Assembly: GCA_963781105.1 (NCBI GenBank)
Contig: CAWAED010000002.1
Span: 1 to 64,000 of the forward strand
Direction: 5' to 3'
DNA: 64,000 nucleotides
Source of the DNA: Palsa-295 sp963781105
Lineage (GTDB): Bacteria; Acidobacteriota; Terriglobia; Acidiferrales; UBA7541
The translations under genes and the position numbers were made by a program. Positions within the stretch are counted from its first letter, which is position 1. Every line of letters begins with the position of its first letter. This document shows positions 1 through 6,986 of the stretch, piece by piece. Below the pieces are notes generated by a model, which saw nothing but the letters and a program-made list of their open reading frames with translations, did not search any database and was not told the DNA's origin.

Positions 1-1164
1 ATCGGGCGGCATGAACATCAGCCACTTGCCGGTTCTATCCGGAATCGGACCCAATCACTCCGATGTGGTCGAGACACGGCGTGCTTCGCTACGCCCCAGC
101 GAGACCTTGACGATAACCTCCACACGCGCCGAAATTTCCGTATCGCAAGTTCCAACGAATTTGCCGGCTATTGCGAATAATCCGTCATTGTGTGCTCCCC
201 GGATGCCTTCAAGTTCGCCGTGCCGAGGTAAGACATCGCGCGCCGACTTCGGCAACGAACCTTTGAGGATGCGCGAAGCGGGTCCTGGCGCAGGCGCAGC
301 CTTTTCCAGCGCGGATCGGAATTCTGTTGAGCTTGCGCGGCATCCACGAGTGGGGCAGTGCTTACCTTCAGGCTTCAGGTCCGCGACGGCGTCTGCCTCA
401 ACGAGAAAAGTCGTGTCGTACTGCCCGCACGGTGCCATGTTTTGTGGGAACGGAATTTGAATTTTCAGGAGGCAAACGCCGAATACAACTATGGCAATGC
501 CCCGAACTATTGCTCGCCATCTCGAAGGCGCGTCGGTGACGAGAGATAGGACCGAATCACTTTTCCTCGGACACGTTGTTGTCCGGGAAGGCAACCGTGA
601 TCGTTTTGAGGTCCTTGGAGAAGGATCAGTCGTTGTGTCGATTGTGAGTACTCGATAAATGAGCGAATCCGTTCTTCGATTCCGAACTTATCGGAATCTA
701 CGAGATCGAATGCATTCAACATGCCATTCCGTTTCAGCATGCGACATTGGTCTTAACACCATTTCGTGGTGCGGACGTCTATCATGCGTTTCATCTTGGG
801 TCGCTGCGCTGCTGAAACGTTCCAAAACGGGAAGAGCCTGCGGCCAACAAGCGAAATGCACTGCTCGTACGCGATCGATTGTTTTAACGTTGAGCCTCGC
901 AGCTTGTGGGTCGCGAGAACGTCGTGGGGTCGTCACCAAGAAAACTTTACCTGAAGGCAGCATCACAGGCGGGTCGAAAAGGCCATCATGGTCGAGGTGA
1001 AAAGCACGATTTTGTACGAAGCTACTTGCTTCCAAACACGCAAGTTCTCGGACCGGCAGCTAGCCGTTGACAGCGAAAACGCAGCTCATGCGGAGCCAAC
1101 TCGCAGATTGCACATCCCGGCGCCCTATCGTAAAATCGTTCGGATTCACCAGCCGCAAACCGAT
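1..1164. other. Left flank with no confidently assigned gene
   Basis: This stretch left of tRNA-Asn holds only short overlapping open frames. The longest is on the minus strand (594 to 55, 179 codons); it has one possible membrane segment near residues 30-45, but no motif I recognise and no clear ribosome binding site. The frames around 507-740 and 688-1035 (minus) are also unrecognisable. The region may be decayed or non-coding. Confidence 0.4.
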
Positions 1165-1239
1165 TCCCCGGTAGCTCAATGGTAGAGCATTCGGCTGTTA
1201 ACCGAAGGGTTGCTAGTTCGAATCTAGCCCGGGGAGCCA
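1165..1239 (+). tRNA. tRNA-Asn (anticodon GTT)
   Basis: The acceptor stem pairs 1165-1171 (TCCCCGG) with 1229-1235 (CCGGGGA). The discriminator G is at 1236 and an encoded CCA is at 1237-1239. The anticodon GTT lies at 1197-1199 between paired arms, and the T arm contains GTTCGAATC. The gene is complete. Its 3' part is the attachment site of the island: positions 1193-1241 recur exactly at 52892-52940. Confidence 0.95.
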
Positions 1240-1241
1240 CT
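1193..1241 (+). repeat. attL: 49-bp direct repeat in the tRNA-Asn 3' end
   Basis: These 49 bases (the anticodon-arm 3' part, T arm, acceptor 3' strand, CCA and two flanking bases) are repeated perfectly at 52892-52940 in the same orientation. Bases on either side differ between the copies. A tyrosine recombinase gene starts 17 bp inside. This is the classical signature of site-specific integration at a tRNA 3' end, where the incoming element restores the tRNA. Confidence 0.93.
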
Positions 1242-1257
1242 TCCTCTTTGTGGTCAA

Positions 1258-2310
1258 TCAGTTAGAGACGGCTTCCGGTCGCTCCTTTCCGCCTGGATCC
1301 GCCATTCCGAGTTGATAGCGACGCTTGGTTTCCGGACTCGTGTGCCGCATGGCTCGTTGCACGACGGCGTCCGGTGCGACTTCACTCAAGCGCGTGCAAA
1401 AGACGTGCCGCAGCGTGTACAGCGGAAAATGCGGCACGCCTGCCCTTCTCAGCGCGGCTTGCCAAGCTGTCTTGACCGTGGAGATCGGCCGGTCAGGACA
1501 AACCGGACTAGGAAAGACATACCGGCTCTTCGAAGCCTGGTCCTTGTTCCATGCCTGCAAAACTTCGCAGGCATACTCCGAGAGTGGAACCGGTTCCGAC
1601 GAGCCGGGAGTTTTCACGTCGTTGCCCAAACGAATCAGCTTACTGGCCAAGTCGATTTGATCCCAACGCAATGAGAACCCCTCGCTGTACGTTCGGCCTC
1701 CCGTCTGCGAGAGCAGAACAATCGCCACTCGAAGATGCGGTGGGGCAGCTTCCAAGATGCGCTGCTCTTCTTCGACGGTCAGCATTCTTCGAACCGGTCG
1801 CTCGCGAAGTTCATTGAAGTGCTTCACCGACGAAGCGGGATTTTCGGGTATGTACTTCCGCTTGCAGGCGAGATCCAAGATGCACTTCAAACATTCGAGC
1901 TCCCGGTTTACCGTAGCTCCTTTTACCTTCCGGTTCGGGGCTAGCTTCGTTGGTTGCTGCCGTCGCTCGTCGCGATATTTCTCGATCATTTCGACGGTAA
2001 TTCCGTCCAACTTACAGCCCTCGAAGAATGCTTTCAGATGTTTCATAGAGGTGCGATGGCCTCGGATCGTGTTTGCAGTGAGCCCTGCGAAGTGAGAACG
2101 TTCGAACTCTTCACACAACTGCCCGAACGCAATCCGATCGCCTTGCCAGCCAACCTTGAACAATCGCAACGTGATCTCGCTTTCACGATGCTTCCAAATC
2201 TTGATCGCGAGAACTTTGCTGCTCGTCTTGGTCGACTCGTAATGGTGCTCACCGTTCCACGTGTAGCCCATCCACCAAAAGCGTGAGTCCTTTCTCTTGA
2301 ACAATCCCAA
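1258..2310 (-). CDS. int: Tyrosine recombinase (island integrase)
   Basis: This 350-residue site-specific recombinase probably catalyses integration and excision at tRNA-Asn. An N-terminal arm and SAM-like core-binding domain spans roughly residues 55-160, and the catalytic domain 175-335. Visible catalytic elements are Arg206 (in TGGR), Arg301-His302 (in TLRHVF), His323 (in MRHTS) and the nucleophile Tyr332. The position three before Arg301, often His in the HxxR box, is Tyr here. The gene reads toward the tRNA, and its stop lies 17 bp from the left repeat. It starts 12 bp downstream of the excisionase-like gene, so the two are likely cotranscribed. Length and motifs indicate an intact enzyme. 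Confidence 0.92.
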   Translation of the reverse strand: MGLFKRKDSRFWWMGYTWNGEHHYESTKTSSKVLAIKIWKHRESEITLRLFKVGWQGDRIAFGQLCEEFERSHFAGLTANTIRGHRTSMKHLKAFFEGCKLDGITVEMIEKYRDERRQQPTKLAPNRKVKGATVNRELECLKCILDLACKRKYIPENPASSVKHFNELRERPVRRMLTVEEEQRILEAAPPHLRVAIVLLSQTGGRTYSEGFSLRWDQIDLASKLIRLGNDVKTPGSSEPVPLSEYACEVLQAWNKDQASKSRYVFPSPVCPDRPISTVKTAWQAALRRAGVPHFPLYTLRHVFCTRLSEVAPDAVVQRAMRHTSPETKRRYQLGMADPGGKERPEAVSN

Positions 2311-2322
2311 TTGGCGCTCCTC

Positions 2323-2751
2323 TCATTTGCCGGAGCTAAGCGCCGACGCGATTATACCGCCTCCGCGATGTGAGCGGCGTGCCGGACGAACGTGCTGATT
2401 CTTGAATTCGTCGAGACTCGATAACCGATACTGGAGCCGGCCGCAAAACTTACGTGACTCAATTTCATGATGTTCCGAGTAGCGATAGAGAGTGCTGCGG
2501 CCGACCCCCAGATATTCGGCCGCCGCGGAGTGTTCCAGCCAGGAGTCCACGATTTCCAGAGACGACTTTCGGGAATCCCTCAGGAGAACGATGGGCTCCT
2601 GAGACGAAAGCGTTGTTATTAGTTTCTGCAGGGCTTCGACGATCGGCAGATCGCCGGTGGGAATGACGATGACGTAAGCGCAGGCTTGCGGGTCACTTGC
2701 GAGTTGTCTTTCTCGATCCCTCGTGACGGGCGGATTGGCAGATGGTTCCAT
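2323..2751 (-). CDS. Excisionase-like helix-turn-helix protein
   Basis: About 142 residues. The C-terminal half (about 70-125) has an excisionase/MerR-type winged HTH pattern: an AAEYLGVGRSTLYR segment, then a basic stretch and a short wing. The N-terminus has no recognised domain. I chose the ATG at 2751 because the upstream primase gene ends at 2759; the frame stays open further upstream, but that part would overlap the primase deeply. Its place between primase and integrase suggests it sets recombination direction or regulates the module. Function is inferred from fold and position. Confidence 0.7.
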   Translation of the reverse strand: MEPSANPPVTRDRERQLASDPQACAYVIVIPTGDLPIVEALQKLITTLSSQEPIVLLRDSRKSSLEIVDSWLEHSAAAEYLGVGRSTLYRYSEHHEIESRKFCGRLQYRLSSLDEFKNQHVRPARRSHRGGGIIASALSSGK

Positions 2752-2758
2752 GGTTGCC

Positions 2759-3703
2759 TCACAGTCTTGTTCGGTCACGGTCAGGCGCTTCGAATCCCGG
2801 AGCGTGCGACGATGGAGTGGAACCGAGCGCTTTGGCTCTCTCATTGGCAGTGGATTCGTGCCTGTGCAGTTGTGCCTGCGCCTTCGTGACCGTGAGACGA
2901 GCGTAGTACTCCGGATCGGCCTTATCCTCGGCGCGATAGTCGGCAATTTTCCGGATCACTTCCTCGGCCGCGTCGCCTCGCGCAAGAGCGCGGTTTGCGT
3001 AGGCCCAATCCGCTTCGGATTGGCTCCGGTGTCCGAGTGGCATTTTTCGTGTCGGTCCGTGGTCGCCTTCCAGGTGCCGCGGCGCATCGGGCGAGTCTTC
3101 GTGCACCGCGAAGTCCCGAAGGTGGTAAATCTGGTCCGTCTCCTGAATTGCGCGTACCAGAAATTGCTCGTTGTACTTTCGGTTCACGAAACCGGGTACT
3201 CGGAGCACACGGGCTATGTCCGTCGCGGCGATGTCGCCCCGGAACTGCGCTGCCAGAGACCGCAAAAGCGACTCTGCTTGGCCTTGATCGAGTCCTTCGA
3301 CCCGCCAGACCACTTGGTGTTTCTCCGGAGACGTATCCAGCACGAAATTGGGGGTGGGAATATCTCCGGACGTTCGTATGGCCTGTAGTGACGCGCTGGC
3401 ACTTTCATCCAGGTCAAGATACACATGACGAACCTCGCGGATGTTGTCCTTCGTCCTGCTGTAGGAGTTCTCCTTGATAGGATTCATTCCCAGGAAAATA
3501 TCAGCGCCGGCATCGTTCTCTTCGATGAGCCAGTACAGAAACGGCGGGCTTGCGATTGCCTCTGCGGCAAGGATGCGTTGCAGGGTCTGCTTGCGAGTGC
3601 GGTTCCGTACGAGAACGGCGACGCGGTCTTCCGGCGAATGAAGCGCCAGGACATATTCCGACGCGGAGAGCGTCCGTGGAAAGAATGGCGCCGAGTTCAT
3701 CAT
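2759..3703 (-). CDS. RepB-like plasmid primase/replication protein
   Basis: A 314-residue protein resembling the RepB-like/archaeo-eukaryotic primase domain of plasmids and integrative elements. The core at about residues 40-215 includes a VYLDLDE acid motif, a TSPEKHQVVW segment and a RVPGFVNRKY motif, all typical of this family. The C-terminal third is charged and low in complexity. The start codon overlaps the stop of the upstream gene (3700-3703), which suggests translational coupling. It probably primes replication of the excised element; that role is inferred from the family. Confidence 0.75.
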   Translation of the reverse strand: MMNSAPFFPRTLSASEYVLALHSPEDRVAVLVRNRTRKQTLQRILAAEAIASPPFLYWLIEENDAGADIFLGMNPIKENSYSRTKDNIREVRHVYLDLDESASASLQAIRTSGDIPTPNFVLDTSPEKHQVVWRVEGLDQGQAESLLRSLAAQFRGDIAATDIARVLRVPGFVNRKYNEQFLVRAIQETDQIYHLRDFAVHEDSPDAPRHLEGDHGPTRKMPLGHRSQSEADWAYANRALARGDAAEEVIRKIADYRAEDKADPEYYARLTVTKAQAQLHRHESTANERAKALGSTPSSHAPGFEAPDRDRTRL

Positions 3704-4446
3704 GAGTTGTCCCGGGGTGCGAGGTAGATTGCACAGAAGTCAAACAGGTCAGTGTCGGGATCGTAGCTCTTGATTTCGAGCACTTCCGAGATGAAGCGTC
3801 GTCCCGGACGCCGCTCGATTTGCACAACCACATTCAGGGAATCTCCGATGTTGCTCTTGACGGCGCGGTACGGCAGCTCCACGCCGCTCTGCAGGACGCA
3901 ACTTGTAAAGCGCGCGAGGCCTTGCTTCGCAGAACTCGCATGGATTGTCGAGAGAGTTCCGGAATGGCCCGTGTTCAGGAGTTGCAAAAGATCGAATGCT
4001 TCGCCGGACCGGATTTCTCCCAACAAAATCCGATCGGGGCGGTGACGGAGAGCGGCTTTGAGCAAATCGCGAATCGAGACGGCGGGTATGCCGTTCTGTT
4101 CCCGGCGCGCTTCGAAACGGACGAGATTTTCATGGTGCAGTTGGATCTCCGCCGTGTCCTCAATCAGCAGGATGCGCTCGTCCGGCGGAATGAATTTTCC
4201 GAGCGCCGTCAATAATGTCGTCTCGCCCGCCGCCGTGCGGTAGCTGCTGAGAAGACGGAAGCCGTGTTGCAAGCTGAGATAATTTTCGGCCCTGTCTTCC
4301 ACGGGAAGTTCGCCCCAATCGCCGGTCACGTGGCGCGCGAGGAATTCCACGGCGTTCTGCCCGGTCTTTTCGAGAGCGGCCAGAGCGCCCGCCGTGGCGA
4401 CGAGGCGGCCCAGGTCAAACAGAGGTTTATTGGTGATTCTTTGCAT
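3700..4446 (-). pseudogene. Chimeric TrbB/VirB11-type ATPase lacking its Walker A lysine
   Basis: The first ~70 residues resemble a small plasmid-borne protein (pattern FxLGRxVATxGALxALExTGQ...LARHVTGDWG). From about residue 72 it becomes the second half of a conjugation ATPase: TTLLTALGKF, the RILLIEDTAEIQ strand, an LLKAALRHRPDRILLGEIR Walker B-like box and the GHSGTLSTIHA box. The join falls where VirB11 proteins have their GxxGxGKT loop; here it reads AAGETTLL, so the nucleotide-binding Lys and Gly residues are missing. The simplest reading is an in-frame deletion that fused two neighbouring genes. ATP hydrolysis is unlikely. It overlaps the primase start by 4 bp. Confidence 0.72.
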
Positions 4447-4543
4447 GACTTGATTTCTCCTTTTCGGGATTTGGCTTTTGCTTCAGAGGGGCGCGGCGGG
4501 GAGCCGCGCACTCGAAAGCAAATGCCCTTCATGGCGGGGGAAC

Positions 4544-4636
4544 GCGCCTGTCCGCCCGCGCTGTCAAGGCCGCGGGGTGGGCGTTCATCGCAGCGCAGCG
4601 GAGAGCCTTGACAGAAGAAGCGGGCGGATCAGGCGC
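4544..4636. repeat. Long interrupted inverted repeat upstream of the plasmid-type genes
   Basis: The left arm at 4544-4570 and right arm at 4605-4636 are complementary in two blocks: GCGCCTG/TCCGCCCG against CGGGCGGAtCAGGCGC, and CTGTCAAGGC against GCCTTGACAG. A small asymmetry separates the blocks (2 versus 6 bases), and the loop is 34 bases. It lies in the 409-bp gap between the broken ATPase (start 4446) and the XRE regulator (start 4856). Such structures occur at transfer origins, replication origins and attenuators; which applies here cannot be told from sequence. Nothing else was recognised in this gap. Confidence 0.6.
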
Positions 4637-4855
4637 AGGGTTTGGCCAGGAAGGGCAGGCGAATCAGCTTGCTAATCGGAAAGGGCAGGGTTTGCTAATG
4701 TTCTTCGAGCAAGTGACCGCCTGATGGCGCCGAAGCGATACGCAGCGCTTTGTCGGGACGAGTAGAGGATGCGGTGAAGGTGGGACTATGGAAAGATGGA
4801 TCGGTTTGCGATAGGCGAAAACGATCCGGAAATCACGGTCAGGAGGCACGCGGTG

Positions 4856-5236
4856 ATGATCGGCGAAAGGTTAAGAGCGTTGCGTGAGCAGAAACAGTTG
4901 TCGCAAGGAGATATTGAGAAGCGTGCGGGGCTTCTTCGTGTCTACATTTCCCGTGTTGAGAATGGCCACACGGTTCCGGCTATCGAGACGCTCGAAAAGC
5001 TGGCTCGGGCACTGGAGGTTCCGATGTACCAGCTCTTTTACGATGGCGAGGAACCTCCGAAACCATCTCTTCCAGCCGCGCCTGCGGATGAGGGCTGGGG
5101 TAGTTCGGGTCGGGACGCCAACACACTGCATAGATTTCGCAGGCTGATGAGCCGGATCGATCCGAACGGCAGGAAGCTGCTCTTATTGGCAGCCCAGAAA
5201 ATGGCTCGGCGGAAAAAACGCGTTCCTCAGGCGTAG
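4856..5236 (+). CDS. XRE-family transcriptional regulator
   Basis: 126 residues with an HTH_3 domain at about 3-60: RLRALREQKQLSQGDIE, then a recognition helix around VYISRVENG, then VPAIETLEKLARALEVP. The C-terminal third is Pro/Ala-rich and then basic (ending RRKKRVPQA). I chose the ATG at 4856 because AGGAGG lies at 4841-4846; the frame is open upstream to 4796 without a comparable site. It is divergent from the island replication genes and may repress them, inferred from position only. Confidence 0.85.
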   Translation: MIGERLRALREQKQLSQGDIEKRAGLLRVYISRVENGHTVPAIETLEKLARALEVPMYQLFYDGEEPPKPSLPAAPADEGWGSSGRDANTLHRFRRLMSRIDPNGRKLLLLAAQKMARRKKRVPQA

Positions 5237-5244
5237 GTGGCGAG

Positions 5245-5406
5245 TCAGTTCGCCCAATCATTCTTAGCCTGGGTCTGTCCGGGAGTGTCTTTCACGAAGC
5301 ACTGCTCGCAGACTTTGGTTCCATTCTTCAAAGTGAAATCCACTCTTCGAGTCGGATCGATTTCGGCTCCGCATTTTCGGCACAGCTCGGTTGGAGTTTC
5401 GCTCAT
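5245..5406 (-). CDS. Small zinc-ribbon protein
   Basis: 53 residues with two cysteine pairs: CRKC near residue 9 and CEQC near residue 35, separated by a basic strand (a treble-clef or zinc-ribbon pattern). The ATG at 5406 precedes the conserved part; the frame extends to 5508 but that portion has no family character. It converges on the XRE gene, whose stop is 8 bp away. Function unknown; metal binding is inferred from the cysteines. Confidence 0.6.
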   Translation of the reverse strand: MSETPTELCRKCGAEIDPTRRVDFTLKNGTKVCEQCFVKDTPGQTQAKNDWAN

Positions 5407-5560
5407 GATCTTTCCAGCCTTCGGATGTTTCGATTCACGCTCATTATAAACTTTGATTAAGAAAACCGAGTAGGTCTCCCTCTTTGCGACTCGCTCTTCG
5501 GCGAACATTCACTGACGGCTTTACGATTCGGTGGGGAAACAGGGGGAACTTTATGGGTCT

Positions 5561-5715
5561 CTGGAAGTCGTGGTGGAATTCGGCGAGCCTGCGGAGCGGA
5601 TTGTCGCCGCGGCGCGATAGCGCCGCGCGGACCTGATCGTCCTGGGAGGTCGTGACGTGCCACGGGTCAAAACGTCGTCGCTCACACGCAGTGCCCTGTT
5701 CTTGCCGTACACCCT
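5561..5715 (+). pseudogene. Remnant of a universal stress protein C-terminus
   Basis: Plus-strand translation gives VVVEFGEPAERIVAAAR, an in-frame TAG (5618-5620), then RRADLIVLGGR. After a frameshift near 5660 it continues NVVAHTQCPVLAVHP. The intact universal stress protein at 33591-34496 has the matching order EYGEPAERIVEFAKQRGADLIVMGVR ... KVVAHAPCPVLTVRG (shown here only in part). The N-terminal two thirds are gone. The rest of the 380-bp gap between 5406 and 5788 has no further recognisable feature. Confidence 0.75.
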
Positions 5716-5787
5716 AAAAGCGCTGAGGCGTGCGCGACGAGCTCGCAGGACCGTCGCAAGCCGGTGAAGCGCGGGCGAATCGGGTTC

Positions 5788-6504
5788 TTACAACGTGACG
5801 AAATTTTCAAGCTCTGCCCGATTCGAAATCATTAGCGTAGAACCCTTCAAAGTCACCAGGTGACGGTTCCGGAAGTCGCTCAAGGTGCGGGTCACAGTCT
5901 CCCGAGTGCTTCCGATGAATTCCGCGATTTCTTCGTGGGTCAGGGGCATGTTGACCCGGGCTCCGGACTTGGTTTCTTCAGCTTCGCTGGACCAATCCAG
6001 CAGCAATCTGGCCAGCTTTTCGGGGGCAGAAGCAGAGAGACCGACGGTCCGCAACTGTTGGCACGCCATGCTGTAGTTGGAGCTGAGCTGGTTGACCATA
6101 TTCTGCGAGGTCTCCGGATGTTGAGCCACAAAACGCAGGAAATCGTCGCGGCGCACGAAGGCAATCTGGCACGGATGGAGCGTCTCGGCGGTCACCTCAT
6201 ATGTTTTCCCTGAAAGAGTGGCCATCAAGCCCAGAATTTCACCGGCTTTGGCGATTCTCAGAATGAGCGTCTTTCCTTCGCTGGAACTGATCGTCAGCTT
6301 TACTTCTCCCTCGCAAAGTACAAAAACTCCTCGCGAGTCCTGTTTCTCCATAAACAGCGTTGCGCCCGCCGGATAGGCAGAGCTGGATTTGATGGAGTTG
6401 AAATCCGTCACAGCCTTGGGCGACAGTTGGCAGAAGAAACTGCTCTTGCGCAGCTTGCAGGTCTGGCAATTCTCGCTCATTTCGAAGCCGTATGGTCCTC
6501 GCAT
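5788..6504 (-). CDS. CRP/FNR-family regulator with four FNR-like cysteines
   Basis: 238 residues: an N-terminal cysteine cluster, a cyclic-nucleotide-binding-type beta barrel (about 30-145), a dimer helix, and a C-terminal winged HTH with helix STRETVTRTL. Cysteines 13, 16 and 25 (C-x2-C-x8-C) plus Cys112 resemble the Cys20/23/29 and Cys122 iron-sulphur ligands of E. coli FNR. The helix keeps Arg-Glu-x-x-x-Arg as in CRP (Arg180, Glu181, Arg185), which reads GTGA half-sites, matching the operators across the island. The start is the ATG at 6504, with AGGAGG about 9 bp upstream. It follows the STAS-like gene by 1 bp. Oxygen or redox sensing is inferred. Confidence 0.9.
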   Translation of the reverse strand: MRGPYGFEMSENCQTCKLRKSSFFCQLSPKAVTDFNSIKSSSAYPAGATLFMEKQDSRGVFVLCEGEVKLTISSSEGKTLILRIAKAGEILGLMATLSGKTYEVTAETLHPCQIAFVRRDDFLRFVAQHPETSQNMVNQLSSNYSMACQQLRTVGLSASAPEKLARLLLDWSSEAEETKSGARVNMPLTHEEIAEFIGSTRETVTRTLSDFRNRHLVTLKGSTLMISNRAELENFVTL

Positions 6505-6505
6505 C

Positions 6506-6832
6506 TTATGGTTCCTCCTCGGCACTTTTCGGATCTTGCCGCTGCGCTTCCGCTGCGAAATACTTTGTCATCGGGGTATCTGCCACAAACTCGGCGCGGA
6601 CCGTCTTGTATATGCTAGCCAGCATCCGTCTAGCCGCCAGGTCCATATGCAAGACTCCGCATAGATCAACTCTGAGTTTCCTTGGACCCAAAGAAACCGC
6701 CACACCCTGCCAGGCTCGGTCCAGTTCATCAACCCACGGCCCGACAACCCTTCCATCCAGCCTTAAGGTCATCGCATCCGGATCTTCGTGTACGGTTATT
6801 CTTAACGTTACTTGGCTCGTCCTGCGCCACAC
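6506..6832 (-). CDS. STAS-like hypothetical protein
   Basis: About 108 residues. The pattern LRLDGRVVGPWVDEL ... LRVDLCGVLHMDLAARRML ... GAEFV-like end (AEFVADTPMTKYF) fits a STAS/anti-anti-sigma fold. The frame is open to 6961, but the predicted operator pair (6928-6963) overlaps its first codons, so the true start must be lower. The GTG at 6832 is my best guess and lacks a strong ribosome site. It lies 1 bp upstream of the FNR-type regulator, so the two are likely one operon, and the protein might modulate a regulator. That role is speculative. Confidence 0.6.
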   Translation of the reverse strand: MWRRTSQVTLRITVHEDPDAMTLRLDGRVVGPWVDELDRAWQGVAVSLGPRKLRVDLCGVLHMDLAARRMLASIYKTVRAEFVADTPMTKYFAAEAQRQDPKSAEEEP

Positions 6833-6927
6833 CCTATCCGTGGCACGTGAAGGCCCAATACGAGCAAGTCCGAGCTCGATTGCCTTCTTACGGAGAGGAA
6901 GGGACTTAGGGGGGAAGCACACTCCGT

Positions 6928-6963
6928 GTGACGCACAGCACCATTGCGAGTGACGACGCACAC
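6928..6963. promoter_or_regulatory. Tandem CRP/FNR-type sites, pair A
   Basis: GTGA-CGCACA-GCAC (6928-6941) and GTGA-CGACGC-ACAC (6950-6963), centres 22 bp apart. Both half-match the island consensus GTGA-N6-TCAC. They lie upstream of the STAS-like gene and FNR-type regulator, so autoregulation is possible. No good -10 hexamer is at the usual distance (nearest TAAGTC, minus strand, 6908-6903). Confidence 0.55.
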
Positions 6964-6986
6964 TGACGAGATATCGTCAGGCATGA

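Noticed and set aside
1022..1240. Minus-strand frame encoding an RARFELATLRL-type protein
   Set aside because: It is antisense to tRNA-Asn, a well-known spurious translation of tRNA genes.
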